In this document: positions 21,006-33,000 of the stretch, one piece after another
Position numbering within the stretch: the stretch's first letter is position 1
How the letters are laid out: every line of letters starts with the position of its first letter
The notes under the pieces: model-generated
Told to the model about the DNA's origin: nothing
Database searches by the model: none
What the model saw: only the letters and a program-made list of their open reading frames with translations
Position numbers and translations under genes: made by a program
Assembly: GCF_030272615.1 (NCBI RefSeq)
Contig: NC_081414.1
Span: 311,492,664 to 311,556,663 of the forward strand
Source: Cryptomeria japonica
Taxonomy: Eukaryota; Streptophyta; Pinopsida; Cupressales; Cupressaceae
Direction: 5' to 3'
DNA: 64,000 bases

Positions 21006-22506
21006 TGTTGGCATTATGTGAATTGGTATGAGGACATAATGATATTGTATGTTATCATTGATGTCAATATGTGATATGAAGAGAGAACCGACATATGTGA
21101 GAACCGGTATATATGCCAAAGTAAAGCAGTATATTTGTTCAAGGTGAACCGACATGTAGTCATGGGAACCGACACATGGAAGCATTGTATGACTACCAGT
21201 TGGTAGGTAGTTTCCACTTCAAGATTTCCGGTTGGAGTACCTCAATCTTGTGTGACTCAATCAGTGATCTTTGTGTGATGAGTTAGCAGTATAACAAAGA
21301 ACAGATCATGTTGCCATGTCAGCCTTGTGAGCGTGAAGGATCTTTCATGAAGAAGACTATCCCTATCTACCTCGAGAATGTGCAAAGTTTGTAAACGGTG
21401 AAAACGCATGATGGATTATCAGCCGCCATGAAATCGGTGGATAATGAACGATGGAGAATGTCTTGAGATTTATTCAAGATCTATTGCATTTAATACAGTA
21501 TGATCAACAGTCAGGATTGAACCATTTGAATTCCTTAACCTAACAGGTCTAGGGTTTAGGGTTTATGCTACCGACCTGTCTGTTGTCCTATAAGGTCGAT
21601 GTTGTGTTTCTTTCTAAAGTTGTTGGCAAAAGTTGTGTGTGTGTATCCAAGAGAAGAGATACATGATTCTTGCCAGACCAGAGGAGAGAAGTCATATCTG
21701 CAGAGTGTAAGTGTAGAAGGTAAAGAGGAGCTTAAGTGGATCTACATTGGCATTGAGTGCTATTATCAGGTCATTGATATACCTGTTGGTCTTTAACCAC
21801 TTCAACAGTTATGAAATCCCCTAACAGGGTAACCTTAACCAGCTTGTTGAAAATCCTCTAACAGGGTAACTCGAAGCTACCGAGTCATTGATATCCTTTA
21901 GCTATTGAGTTCTTGAAATCCTCTAACAAGGCACCCTTAACAGGGTTTAACCCTTAACTGGGTATTGTAGCCATCCCTTAACCGGGTGATCCCTAACAGG
22001 ATCGGTTCCTAACAGAACCTATTGTATCTGTCTTTAACCGGACAAGGCTCCTAACAGAGCGGACTTCTAAAGAGTTCAGAAATAAGCTTGTGGGTATTCA
22101 TCCTCACCGTGGTTTTTCCCAGTTGGGTTTCCATGTGAAAAATATGTGTGTCAAGTGTGATGCTATATTCATGTGATGTTATGATTGTTATCTATTACGT
22201 GGTTATGCATGTTGATCTTATAGTATTATGTACATCTTTGATGGTAGATTGACTGTTCATGCATTAGGGTGAAATGGGAATGAAGAGTTAGATTATATGA
22301 GAAGATAAGTGTCAACCGGTCTTTGCTTGTCTTAGTTATACTGGGTTTTTCCAGTTGAACTCTGTTGAAGGACCAGTGCTGCTGTTTTTCTATTAGTGCA
22401 TAAGTGTTAGGTGACAAACTGGTTTAAGATAGTGTTTTTGTTTGTATTGATTCACCCCCCCCTCTCAGTACCGGTTTGGTACTATTTGTTCTTCATTAAG
22501 TTATCA
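21006..22506 (+). mobile_element. Solo LTR inserted in copia RT, with 5-bp target duplication
   Basis: The insert starts TGTTGGCATTATG and ends AAGTTATCA, giving TG...CA ends. It is flanked by AGAAC at 21001-21005 and 22507-22511, a perfect 5-bp target duplication. The RT frame before (VAHKN) and after (YKVY) joins exactly when the insert and one AGAAC are left out. It contains no coding frame or internal domain, so it is a solo LTR of 1501 bp. Near its 3' end is a GATTCAC-C-run-TCTCAGT box (22449-22470) shared with other LTRs here. Confidence 0.85.
21817..22077 (+). repeat. Array of short hairpins with a CTAACAG-like core
   Basis: Successive imperfect palindromes share a loop near CTAACAG but have different, matched arms: ACCCTTAACAGGGT (21933), ACCCTTAACTGGGT (21950), GATCCCTAACAGGATC (21988), GGTTCCTAACAGAACC (22004), GTCTTTAACCGGAC (22030), GCTCCTAACAGAGC (22047) and GACTTCTAAAGAGTTC (22062). 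Weaker members lie at 21818 and 21854. Arms are 3-5 bp. It lies in the middle of the solo LTR. Confidence 0.8.
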
Positions 22507-23279
22507 AGAACTACAAAGTATATTAGATGGATGTCAAATGTGTATTTTTGAATGGAGATCTTGAGGAGGAAGTCTACATTGAGCAACCTAATGAATTTTC
22601 TTTATCAGAAGACAAGGACATGGTTTGCAGATTGAAGAAATCTTTATATGGACTAAAACAGGCCCCTAGAGCATGGTATGCTAGATTGGATAGATATCTT
22701 TCTAAGCTTAGTTTTAGCAAATGTAATGCTGACAGTAACCTATATTATAAAATTGAGCATGATGGCATACTGATTATTGAAGTCTTTGTGGATGATATCA
22801 TTTTTGGAGGAGAAGAAAGCCTATGCAAGAAATTTGTTGATGATATGAAGACTGAATTTGAAATGTGTATGATTGGTGAGATGAAATTTTTCTTAGGTTT
22901 GTATTGCTTTTAGATTTCAGTCAGATCCTAGAGGAACTCATGATATTGTTGTTAAGAGGATATTCAGATATTTGGCAAGTACAATAGACCTTGGGTTATG
23001 GTATCCAAAGAATGATGATTTCAGATTATGTGCCTATAAAGACTCTAATTGGGCAGGAGATGTGGATGATAGGAAAAGCACCACTGATGGTGCATTATTT
23101 ATTGGAAATAAGTTGGTTTCATGGCTTAATAAGAAACAATCATGTACTTCATTATCTACTGCTAAAGTAGAATATGTAGCTGCTGCAACCAACTGTACTC
23201 AGATTTTATAGATGAAACAAATGTTGAAAGATATAAGGATAAGTTATGATGAGCCTATTGTTATTCACTGTGATATTAT
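22507..23279 (+). pseudogene. Copia pol C1: rest of RT and RNase H, with internal deletion
   Basis: RT resumes with YKVY, a stop (TAG at 22524-22526 where a Gln codon is usual), then MDVKCVFLNGDLEEEVYIEQ, LKKSLYGLKQAPRAWYARLD and FVDD near 22795-22806, the catalytic Asp pair. At about 22910 the frame jumps from KFFLGL to RFQSDPRGTHDIVVKRIFRY, so the segment usually lying between these motifs in copia pol (roughly 90 codons by comparison with the family) is lost. RNase H motifs follow: DSNWAGDVDDRKSTTD, then SLSTAKVEYVAAATN. The frame is cut at 23279 by the LTR of E2, within IHCD. Firm copia assignment. Confidence 0.85.
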
Positions 23280-24076
23280 TGTTAGGATTCCCAAAGATAC
23301 TGAGAGGGGGGAGGGTGAATTAGTATCTAACCGGTTTTAATAATTTCTTAACTTATAACATGAAAAGCATATTAAAACAGTGTACCGGTAAACCAGAAAT
23401 AATGCAGTAAATAAGAATAACAACCACAACATGAAAAACACACCATAACACAATGTTTTAATGAGAAAACAGAGTGTGGGAAAAACCTCGGTGGGATTTG
23501 TGACCCACAATATTCACTTACTGGCCAATAAGGGAATATTATTGCTACAACAGGGGCCTACACATGTAGGAAGGCCAAGTGCATAGAGCTCACTGCTCAA
23601 TTACAAAAGAAGTCACATTGACTTACAAAAATGGATTATACTAATCCAATGTCTTGTACTGCTTTAGATTAGCATTTTCTATGCCAGATTCAGTACCGGT
23701 TTAAGCTCTGCTACATACATAAACCCTTATCCAATAATTCACATAATAGGTCTGCTACCTTCTATTTATATTTCGCATCCTACCTCTTACAAAATGATCT
23801 ACAATGATCTCATACATATATGAGTCATATTACAATCCATCATGTCGGCTTACAAAAGATTTTACAATTAATTACAAAATACATTAATACAAAATTGTTT
23901 TCGGCCAGGGTGTCGGTAATCTTCCTTTTCGGTGCCGATGTTTTGTATGCTGGTGTAGAGTCTGTCGGTGTCAGTGCTAGTGTCTGCCTGTTGGTATCAC
24001 ATGATTGCAAGGTTTCCATCAATAACAATACCTTCAATCACCAACAATATCTCATTGGAGTGTGCATTTACCAACA
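23280..24076 (-). mobile_element. 3' LTR of copia-like element E2
   Basis: On the minus strand it starts TGTTGGTAAATGC at 24076 and ends GGAATCCTAACA at 23280; length 797 bp. A polypurine tract lies directly upstream (24077-24088). Near the far end is the C-run box AATTCACCCTCCCCCCTCTC. The LTR is related along its length to the solo LTR at 33466-34471, but it has one copy of the 58-bp unit that is tandemly repeated there. It contains the hairpin series at 23492-23624. Confidence 0.8.
23492..23624. repeat. Hairpin series in the E2 LTR
   Basis: Matched arms in order: TGGG/CCCA (23492-23507), AATATTC/GAATATT (23509-23540), CCTAC/GTAGG around ACAT (23557-23570), GAGC/GCTC (23586-23598), AAGTCA/TGACTT around CAT (23610-23624). 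The solo LTR at 33466-34471 has the same series with a compensating change in the third stem. Confidence 0.75.
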
Positions 24077-24088
24077 ATCTCCACCTTT
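24077..24088 (-). other. Polypurine tract of E2
   Basis: AAAGGTGGAGAT on the minus strand stands immediately before the TGTTGG start of the LTR, the usual place for the plus-strand primer in LTR retrotransposons. Confidence 0.7.
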
Positions 24089-24271
24089 GGCATTGATGGC
24101 AACACTCAAGAGAAAAATTCAAGAATGTATCCAAAAACTGAAGTCCAATTTTTTTTTGCCAAAAACTATATGTCCAAAAATGTGTGCTTCCCCTTAGAAG
24201 ATAATCTCTACTTCCTTTTGACCATTTTTCTCATCACACTACTCCCCCTTGGACATCAATGACAAAGGTTG

Positions 24272-27200
24272 TCATTCCCTGTCAGTGGAGTCTTGCCTGG
24301 ATTCTTGTAATTGGTAGGTTACAATCTCAAAAATATTTGTCAAAACCAAATTTAAACCATTGCTGAATGATTTGCTATCTTTTAGTGCCTATTGAGTTCT
24401 CTACACTGTACCGATGAGTATGTACATTTTCTCTTCTGGTGTCTTTAGTCCGGGAACTAGAGCCTCAGATATTTCTTTTCTCAAAGAAATGAGGTAATCT
24501 AGTTTGGGACCAAGTCTACATTTCAAGTCCTTTGCTTTATCATTTATTCTCTCTTTGTCCTTCTCAAACTGCTTGATTTTCTCTTCTTGCTCTGTAATCT
24601 TCTTCTCTATCTCCAAAAATGAATCTAATGTACCTATCAGATTGTCAGCAATATTGTTAATCTTATCTTGTGCTTTGCTGATTTCCTTGTCTAGATCCTC
24701 TATTAGAATGTTTGTTTTACAAGTCTTTGTACATTTTCTTGAAGTCAAAAATTATCTCTCCAAGTTTTGGTAATAGGGTATCCATTTTCTCCTTATTCTT
24801 TGTCACAATTTCCTCAGAGAATTTCTCTTTTTATTTAATCATTCTTTCCTTGAATGTATCCTCATTTATTTGATCAATAGTCAATATGTTGTCGGTGATG
24901 AACTTAGACAATGTGTCTAGTTGACCTAAAGAATCCTTATTGTCTACAATACACTTTGGTACTATCAGTTTAAGAATGGGAATTGTATCATCAATAGCCT
25001 TATAGGCTTGTGCATTGCACTCTGTGATCTTCTTTATTGAATCCAATAAGACCTTTGTTACATTTGTAGGTCTGAATTCTGCCATAGAAGTACCAGATGT
25101 CTATCCAACTGCCTTCACAATAGCCATGCTACTAGTTGTGGTAATCACCTTACTTGATTCAACCTCTGGTAGGTCAGTCTGTGTTTGCATTTTCTACAAA
25201 CAAAGGTTTAGGCTTTTCAATTTTGACCAGTGGCACTATTTCTGTCTAAACCTATGCTTTAACCTATACCTATTTTGGTTTCTCTATCTATATCTCAAAA
25301 GGTTTCTCTGAGCTTTCAACTACCGATTTCTTAGATGTAGTCTTAGTTTGTACCTCTGTACTTTCCTTAGCTAGTTCTTCTGATGGTTATCAGTTGTATC
25401 TACCAGTTTCTCAGTGGTATCCTTTGTTGGTTGCTTTGTAGGTTTTTCTATGCTTATCTCAACTTCTGCAGCTGGTGACTCAGTAGTCACATCAGTCTTC
25501 TTGTCCTTAGTGGTTTCTTTATCAACCACAACATTTACTTCTTGAGTATCAATATTTATAGTATATAAAACTTCAGACTCAGGATTAGTATCCTCTAGTG
25601 GAGTCTCCATACTCTCTGTGGCCAGTTGACTATCAATAGTATCTACTGGTGGAGTATCTAAAGGAGGTGGGGGTACATTACCAGTTATTTTTAGGCTTGG
25701 AGGACCACCTACCTTACCTTTCCCCTTATCCCTGTTCTTTTGATATTACTTTAATAGTCTTTGGTCTAAGTAATTCTTCCTATTTTTCTTTTTCCACAAA
25801 GAATATATCCCATGCATCTATTGTTTCCTCAGAAAATTCATTTACTCTACTTGCCATCAATGCTACATGTCAGTGAGCAGTGGAGAATACTGTCCGGTTT
25901 TCTTCACTAATTAGTTTATCTATTTCATTAGTTGAGTTGACTGGATGTACTGCAAGTAATTTTTCAATCTTAATTTTCTTGTCCAGCTCAACGATTGCTA
26001 ACCTTCTAGCTTCTAATCTCCTATATGGATCATTTGGTATTTCATAAACAATTTGCATCAAAAATTTCTTATAAATATCTAAGTGTAAGATTACATTGTT
26101 CTCTATGCTTTCCTTTTCATCTGCTGATAGTGTGTTGTATATTTTGCTAATGTTCTTCAGTTTACCATCCTCAGTGATTTCACTCAAGAGTTTATCCAAT
26201 GGAGCAATATCTTGTTTTACCTTCTTTTTCTTAGGAGTCATTTTCTTTATCGGAGGCCTAAATGCCTGTTATTTTTGTCTGGTTCTCCTGGGTATAGGTG
26301 AAGGTATCGGTGAGGGTTTTCTTTTCCTTTCTACCCTTTTAAATACTATTGACATATCACTCTCAGAGGAGGTTCCAACTGGTGAAAGATGAGTTTCAAG
26401 TTGAAGTGTTTCCAACTCACTTTCCCTTATACCAGTTTGCTTCAAAACATCTTCTTTAATTGCTTTAGCCTGTCAGGTTCCTTTCCTTACTGTTGCTTCA
26501 ACTTTCTTAACCCTTTTCTTGGAATGAATTCCACTTTCTATTGTTTCAACATTTCCAAAAACTTTCTCAGTAGGTTCCTTGGGTGCTTCAAGGAGGGCTT
26601 TTGCATAAGTTTCAATAATATTGTCATCTGTCTCATAGCCCATTTCAATTACCCAGATAGTTCTAGGGACAATTGCCTCCATCCAAATTTCATCCTTTTT
26701 TATTACAAAACAAATTTCTTTCTGATACTTGTCCACAATAGCTTGTGGCAGTCTTATTCTAGTTTTCATTCGAGCCTTTAAAGCTTGAAAGTGTTCATTT
26801 AAGTTTTTCTCCCAGTTTTCTCCCATATTGCTCAATAGATCCAACAGTAGTTTTCCTACCGGAATGTCAAAACCAAAATCTCTTGCACCAATACTAGGTA
26901 CTTGTTTAGTTATGTATAAAATTAGACAAACAAGTAAATTTCCAAATCTGAATGTTCCTTTCTTATCTCCTTTAATCTTCCCCAGATTGTCTATCAATTC
27001 ATCTTTGAGCCATTCACATATATCTATTCTAACATTGTTGTTAACCATGTCATAAGCACTCTTAATACATAGGCTAGATACTGAGTTCAACCTATTTGCA
27101 TGTGTAGCTTTATAACCTAAGATCATACTGATAAATCTCACATGTATGTCCTTTACATCATTTACCCTTAGAGACCTTTTGTCGAATGTCACGCTGGTTA

Positions 27201-27689
27201 AATCCATTATTGTGTCATTTGAGACTCTCTTTGTTTTGTCAGGTCTGCTACCGGTGGAAGGTAACCCTGTTACTGCTTGATGGCTTCCTTTGTGATTTTA
27301 TGAATTGTATCCAACCAGAAGAATTCACCATGAACTCTACTTAACACAATCCTTATAATGTCCGTGGGAAAATCTGGGACACTAAGGATTTAAGTAAAAC
27401 CTAGGGTTTCCACTATCTTATGTTCCGACTTGATATTTCCAGATTCATCACAAATCATAGTGCTATACATGTTTTTGATTTCATCATCACCTAATTCCTC
27501 TATATGACAATGTATATACATCCTAGGGTCTTCAGCATATACTACTCCCTTAGGAATTTGAGAAAATGCACCTATGCTATCATCTTTCTTCGCAATTTCA
27601 GGAACCAGTTTGAAAATGGGTCTAGGGCACTTAATTACTTCAATAATAGTAGGGTTTGCAATAAATTCAGGAGTGGATGAAGATGTCAT
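24272..27689 (-). pseudogene. E2 second ORF (ORF2), unknown protein
   Basis: ATG at 27687-27689. Ignoring breaks, it codes for about 1100 residues. The N-terminal part reads MTSSSTPEFIANPTIIEVIK, then VVYAEDPRMYIHCHIEELGD. The core (27207-26473) contains FGNLLVCLILYITKQVPSIG and RIRLPQAIVDKYQKEICFVI. Then follow basic/acidic low-complexity stretches and a coiled-coil-like end (24748-24401: EIEKKITEQEEKIKQFEKDK). Stops near 27388, 26473, 25869 and 24401 break the frame; coding text seems to reach 24272. The ORF matches the E1 ORF2 in order and in these two core blocks. It stands between gag and the polypurine tract, where env-like ORFs sit in some copia (Sirevirus) elements, but no membrane segment or signal peptide is evident. 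Not a recognised family. Confidence 0.65.
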
Positions 27690-28038
27690 GATTATAAATA
27701 CCTCAATCTGCCTTTAGGATGAATGCTTTGATGAATTGCTTCACTTTTTCACTAAGGATGCCTTCGCTCGGGAATTTTTGCGCTCTCGAAGGTTTGAATG
27801 CTCGGTGAATGGAAAAGGAGCCAAAACACTTGCTTTATAATGTTATTTTCTTCAACTACCACATTTAATGCTTGCTAGTTAAGTCACAACTTAACTCATC
27901 TACCGGTATAGAAGTAATTTCAACTTCTCACTATCAACCGAGGGAATAATAGCATGTTTTTCATTTTGTTGCTAAACCCTTAAAGAATTTTCCTTTAGCT
28001 AGATGAAGATTCTCCTGCCAGTGGAGTGATACTCTGTT
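27690..28038. other. Spacer between E2 gag and ORF2
   Basis: Non-coding AT-rich text of about 350 bp. It has no pol motif, so ORF2 follows gag directly. Confidence 0.5.
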
Positions 28039-28492
28039 TTACCGGTGGAGGGGTATTCCCTTCAACATTCTGATTTGACTTTTGATCCATTGTTTTGAGA
28101 ATTCTTGCTTTACCTCTTCAACCTTTTCTTTACCTTTCAAACTAGGACCTTTGTTATTTGTCAGTGGGGACTTGCTTCTACAAAATTTTGCAATATGTCC
28201 AATCTTGTTACAAGCATAACAAGTCACATTGTTTTTCTGAATAGCTTTCCCATATCCTATGCCGGTATGTATTCTGCATTGATTAGATAAGTCTCCAAAT
28301 ATTCCACAAACATAACATCTTACATTCATTCTGCAATTTTCTGAGTTATGACCAACTTTGTTGCATTTAGAACATTGACCAGTGGGTGTATTAGTGTTCT
28401 GATAATTTCTAGATCTACACTGATTTGCTCTATGACCATACTTGTTACAGTTAAATCATTTCCCATTGAATTTGTAAGTATTAGGTTGTCTT
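28039..28492 (-). pseudogene. E2 gag, C-terminal part with four zinc knuckles
   Basis: On the minus strand the frame carries four CCHC-type knuckles in a row: one with its first Cys turned into TGA but otherwise FNCNKYGHRANQC, then CSKCNKVGHNSENC, CYVCGIFGDLSNQC (His replaced by Asp) and CYACNKIGHIAKFC. They are followed by a Lys/Glu-rich tail ending MLKGIPLHR. Such knuckles bind RNA during packaging. A frame change separates the first two from the last two. The upstream part of gag is missing because E1 is inserted at 28492/28493. Confidence 0.8.
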
Positions 28493-29724
28493 TTTTAGGT
28501 CCTACTTGGAAAGCTAATGTACTAAGAGGGGAGGGGTGAATCAATACTTCAAAACTTTTCTTGAAAAACTATTTTACTAATAAACACAGACTATGTATTG
28601 TTGATCTCAAAGATATAAAATAATGAAATATAATCATAAAGATAACACGCATCAAAATATCACTCCATAACACAATGATTTTGGGTCACGCATAAACTCT
28701 TGGTTAGAGAGAAAAACTGCAGTGGGGATGGCACCCACAACTTCACTACTGCAGTAATCAAGATTGCTCGGTTAGAGCTACATGTTTAACCATTTCTGAT
28801 AGCTTACCCTATTAGAAGTATAAAGATATTTAGATCTACCTTGCTAAAGGATTTTACAAACACTTCTACAAAAATGTTGTACCTGGTTAAAGGCTTTACA
28901 ATTAATAGACTTTATTAGAGTCTTTTACCCTGTTAAAGGTTTCTATTACAACTTAATATTTCAATCAAAATGTTTACAAAATATCTGCAACTTCACATCT
29001 GAAATGTTATAGAAGACTCTATGTGCTTAATATAAAATTACCTTGCTCATAGCATTCCTCGGTAATTGATAAATCAACTCGGTAACCACTTCTGTATTCT
29101 CTATTCCTTAAACTGTTCTCTGAAACCTTCTTGGTAACCTGTGATTACCTCTGTCAATCTTATTCCTTCATGCTTGACTTAATCATTCCTTTGTCTCTCT
29201 TCTCTTGATTGACCTTACATGTCACCTTATATTCATGTACTCAAATCATTTTGTTTATATAGATCTCTAAGATGATGATCTGTTCATGCTTCGATCATAC
29301 AAACATGTTTTATTGAATGAATAAACATAGAAATTATTTCATTGGATATTCTTCCTCAAAATCATACAAAATATTTAAATGCAATTTCCAATGTAGTAAC
29401 AGTTTCATCTTCTCAAATTATGTAACACATTTCACATATGTGTCCAGGTTCATTGAATCTGGTAACATGTTTTCACTTGGTTCAGATTAACTCGATATAC
29501 CTTCTTTGCTGCTCGGTAAACATATAAACTTTACTCGGTAGACATTCTGCATATGTCTCTGTTCACAGCTTGGTGTGTATCTTCTCGGTGACTTGCCTCT
29601 CTTTCTGTAACCGACACCGGTGGCCTTGGTATTTACCGACTGAACTTTTTGGTAGTATTAACCGACTAGTGTATATAGAATGACTTTGGGCATAAAACTA
29701 ATGACAACTTAGTAAATAGCAACA
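28493..29724 (-). mobile_element. 3' LTR of copia-like element E1
   Basis: On the minus strand it starts TGTTGCTATTTACTAAG at 29724, right after a polypurine tract. It ends AAGTAGGACCTAAAA at 28493, where TG of the plus strand has become TT. Length 1232 bp. Its last 410 bp align with 36315-36727 with about 29 mismatches by my count (about 93% identity), mostly transitions, which pairs it with the E1 5' LTR. Confidence 0.8.
28766..28923. repeat. Hairpin series in the E1 LTR with the CTAAC-type core
   Basis: Plus-strand text holds GCTC-GGTTA-GAGC (28766-28778), CCTT-GCTA-AAGG (28839-28850), a weaker CCTGGTTAAAGG (28882-28893) and AGACT-TTATTAG-AGTCT (28907-28923). Read on the minus strand, the loops are TAACC, TAGC and CTAATAA, close to the CTAACAG core of the solo LTR at 21006-22506. 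Confidence 0.65.
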
Positions 29725-29737
29725 ATCTCCCCTTTTG
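29725..29737 (-). other. Polypurine tract of E1
   Basis: AAAAGGGGAGAT on the minus strand directly precedes the TGTTGC start of the 3' LTR. Confidence 0.75.
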
Positions 29738-30017
29738 ACATTAGTTTGGTACGTTTGACAAAACTCCTTTCAAAGTCATAATACAAAATCTATATACTTG
29801 CAAAATGAACTGAAATGTCAGTATATACAATGTTCACATACATAGTCAAATACATACTCCCCTTATCAATATTCTGTACATAACTTGATGTTCCATGCTC
29901 TGTATTTCCATGCTCCCCCTAACAATTTCAACTGTACACTCGGTATAAATTCTGTACACTCAAATATTCATTCTCGATCATGTTCGGTACACTCCCCCTT
30001 TTTGACAAACATCAAAA

Positions 30018-33000
30018 CTAGTTACCATTTGGTGGGGGCAACTGATCAAAAATAAATTTATACTTTGTGCAAGCTTCTGTAAGAGTGTTCTTAAGTGCAT
30101 CTTTGACACTGGCTAAAATTGTATTCTGAGCTATAATATCAGTTGATAGTGTGATCAAACCATCTAACGTGCTTCCCTCTGCTTGAGTTGATAATTGGGT
30201 AGCTCGGTTGATCTACTCTTGAACTGACAATAAATGGGGAATAAATAAAGTTTGAAGAGTCATGATATCCATCTGTATTTTATGCTCTTCATTCCAAAGT
30301 TCTAACTGTTGAGCCATAAATGTTTGTAGCCTTTTATAAAAAATTTGTAGAGAATTTGGCTCGGTAGTCAATTTATTTGAGAGATCGGCGATCTCTTTTT
30401 CAATGACTTTAGTCTTATTCTTGATATCTTTGATAAAGAATGAGAATGTACATAACTTCTGGAATAAATAAATAATATGTTTGAGTTGAGGGGACAACTC
30501 AGCAATGAATTCAATAAGCTTTAGTTTACCTATAGCAATTGCTTTTTGCACTTCTTCAATCATCTTGGCAGTTAGCTCTTTTTCCTTCAATTTACTAAGG
30601 TATTATGATGCTTCTACTCCTAATTTCTCCAATTGAGTGAGTAGTTCATCCGGTTGCATGTGGATGAGAACATCTTTATTGATGGTAGCTTTAGGTATCA
30701 TATCTATCAATAATGTTTCGACCTTCTGAAGTACTCGGTTCTTTTGTTGAATAGTTATTTGTCTTTCCTTCTCTGCTTTGGCTTTACAAAGCTCACCGAA
30801 TTCTATCAGTGCTTGCCCTTTCAATTTTGTTAGGTCAACATTTGGTAGCACAATAGGCTTTGACAGATCTACCTTAAAACTGTGTCTTTTTTCTTTCTTC
30901 TCCTTTGATGATGATGCCTTTGCCGATTGAATGGGTACAATGGCTTTGGAGACTTGACCTTCCTCGATATGTTGCTTGGTAGAGGCAACACTTTTGTCGA
31001 TTCCTGTAGCCTCTGTTTTATCCTTCAGTGTTTCCTTGCTTGAGGTATCAGTGGCAACTATCTTGGTGCTTGAAGGTACTTGTGAAGTTTTCTCGCTGGT
31101 GGTCTAAGAGGTAGGTTCAACTTGTTTAACCTTTGGAGCCTCTGTGCCTTCATCTATGTCTTGAGATTTCTTGGTTGAGACATGTTGAGTGAGCGGAGGA
31201 TAGGACTTGACCTGTTCCAAAACTGATTCACTTGACACAAGTTTGGCATAGGCATTTCCTTCTATCATTTCTCCATCATGTGCTTTAGTGTCTATGACAT
31301 CCTCATCTAACTGAATAGTGGAAGCAGGATCTTGCTCGGTGATGTCAACTATTTCTTCTTCACCTTTTGGCTCTTCAGCCTGAATTCTGAATATCTTCTT
31401 CCATTTCTCTTTGGTTTCATTTTCAACTTCTAGATATAGGCCATTCATCATTTTTAAGGCTCTTTGTTTGACTTGAAAATTTGTCTGGTAGTTTTTCAAG
31501 TGATCTTTTATTTCATCTACCGACATATCCAGAAAGAGATGTACCAAAACTCTTTCTCTTATTTGCTTCTCCAAGTCCATAGAATATTTCCATCTATTAT
31601 CAATATGTGAGTATAATGCTTCTGGAAGAAAACCAATCACTTCCAATGTAACTACTCAGAATTTGAGAAGTGTACTAATTACACTCTCTTCTATTTTCCT
31701 CTTCTCTTCATCTGTTCTAGTATCATATTTTACATATCTAAATGACCTAAATCCACCATATTCCTTCAATTTTGCACAAAAATTGTCGACACTATGTACA
31801 TCTTCCTTTATGATTTTCACAATCTGAAGTTTATTTACATCCTCTAACTCTGTGTCACTTTCCAAAATTAGTTTTATGTTCTTCTTTCTATAATTTTTTG
31901 TAACCTTAGGCACTTCTACATTGTTTTGCTTCTTATCAGGTGACACAACAGATGATCTAGTGTTCGGTCGCTTCACTGGTGGGGTCGGTGATACCTTGGT
32001 TGTATCTTGTTTCTTTCTTTTCAAAATTTTTCCCTTTGGCAACTCGGTGCTTAAAGTAATTACCGCTTCTTGAGCTTTAGACTCTTCTTCGATTGAAAGT
32101 TGATCACTCTTAGTAGGAGTGGAGGTAGAACCTTATCCAAAATTTTCAGTTAAGTCCTTGATCATTCTTGTGGCTTTCCTGGTAGCCTTTGGTACAACTA
32201 TGCTCATTTTTACTTTTTCATTCACCTCTTCATAGGTGCCATATCTTATCTCAGTAGCATTCCTTGGAAGTGCTAAGAAGGCATCTATCTGCTGTTGAGA
32301 AATGTCGAAATCTATTTCATAACCCATAGGTGGTAGTGATTGAGTCCTGGGTTCTATTGCATTGACATAACAATAGTCTGTATCCAACTCAAAACATATG
32401 GTGTCCTTGTATTTTTCCAATAGCTGAGGTGGAATCCTGTACCTGCTATGCATCTTTTCTTGGAATTTGTTGAAGTAGTCATCCATTATCATATTGAAAT
32501 TATCACCTAGCTGATTGATGAAATCATTTATTTGATGGGTGATAGGTCGGTGTAATTCCCAAGCAACGTTACCAACTGATGGAAATAATTTCTGAAAATA
32601 GAAGAACATACACACTAATAGTGACCCAAACTTTAGTGTGTTAGTAGTATTATTCTTCTTTGGTTTCCTTATAGTATTTAGATTTTCAAAAAGATTCTTC
32701 AACAACACTTCACATAAATCAATTTGCATACCTTTTTAACAATTTTGTAGGCCAAATCTATAGCTGTACACGGTACACTGTTTTCTCTTGCCGACTAGAA
32801 GAAATAATAACCAATAACTCTAATAGCAAAATTAAGTTCTGCATCTGTCACATTGTTCAACTTAAGACCTCTGCTATCAGACTCAACTCCTGTTAATGTT
32901 ATCAATTCCTTTTGTGAAATCATTTTCTGTGCTCAGGCATGGTCAAATATAGGATATCCGGTTATCATGTGAATGATCTCCTTAATTATCTTGAAAGGTT

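Noticed and set aside
22440-22470. G/C runs as polypurine tracts of oppositely oriented elements
   Set aside because: True polypurine tracts (24077-24088, 29725-29737) lie outside the LTRs, and the C-run boxes lie inside LTR edges fixed by target duplications.
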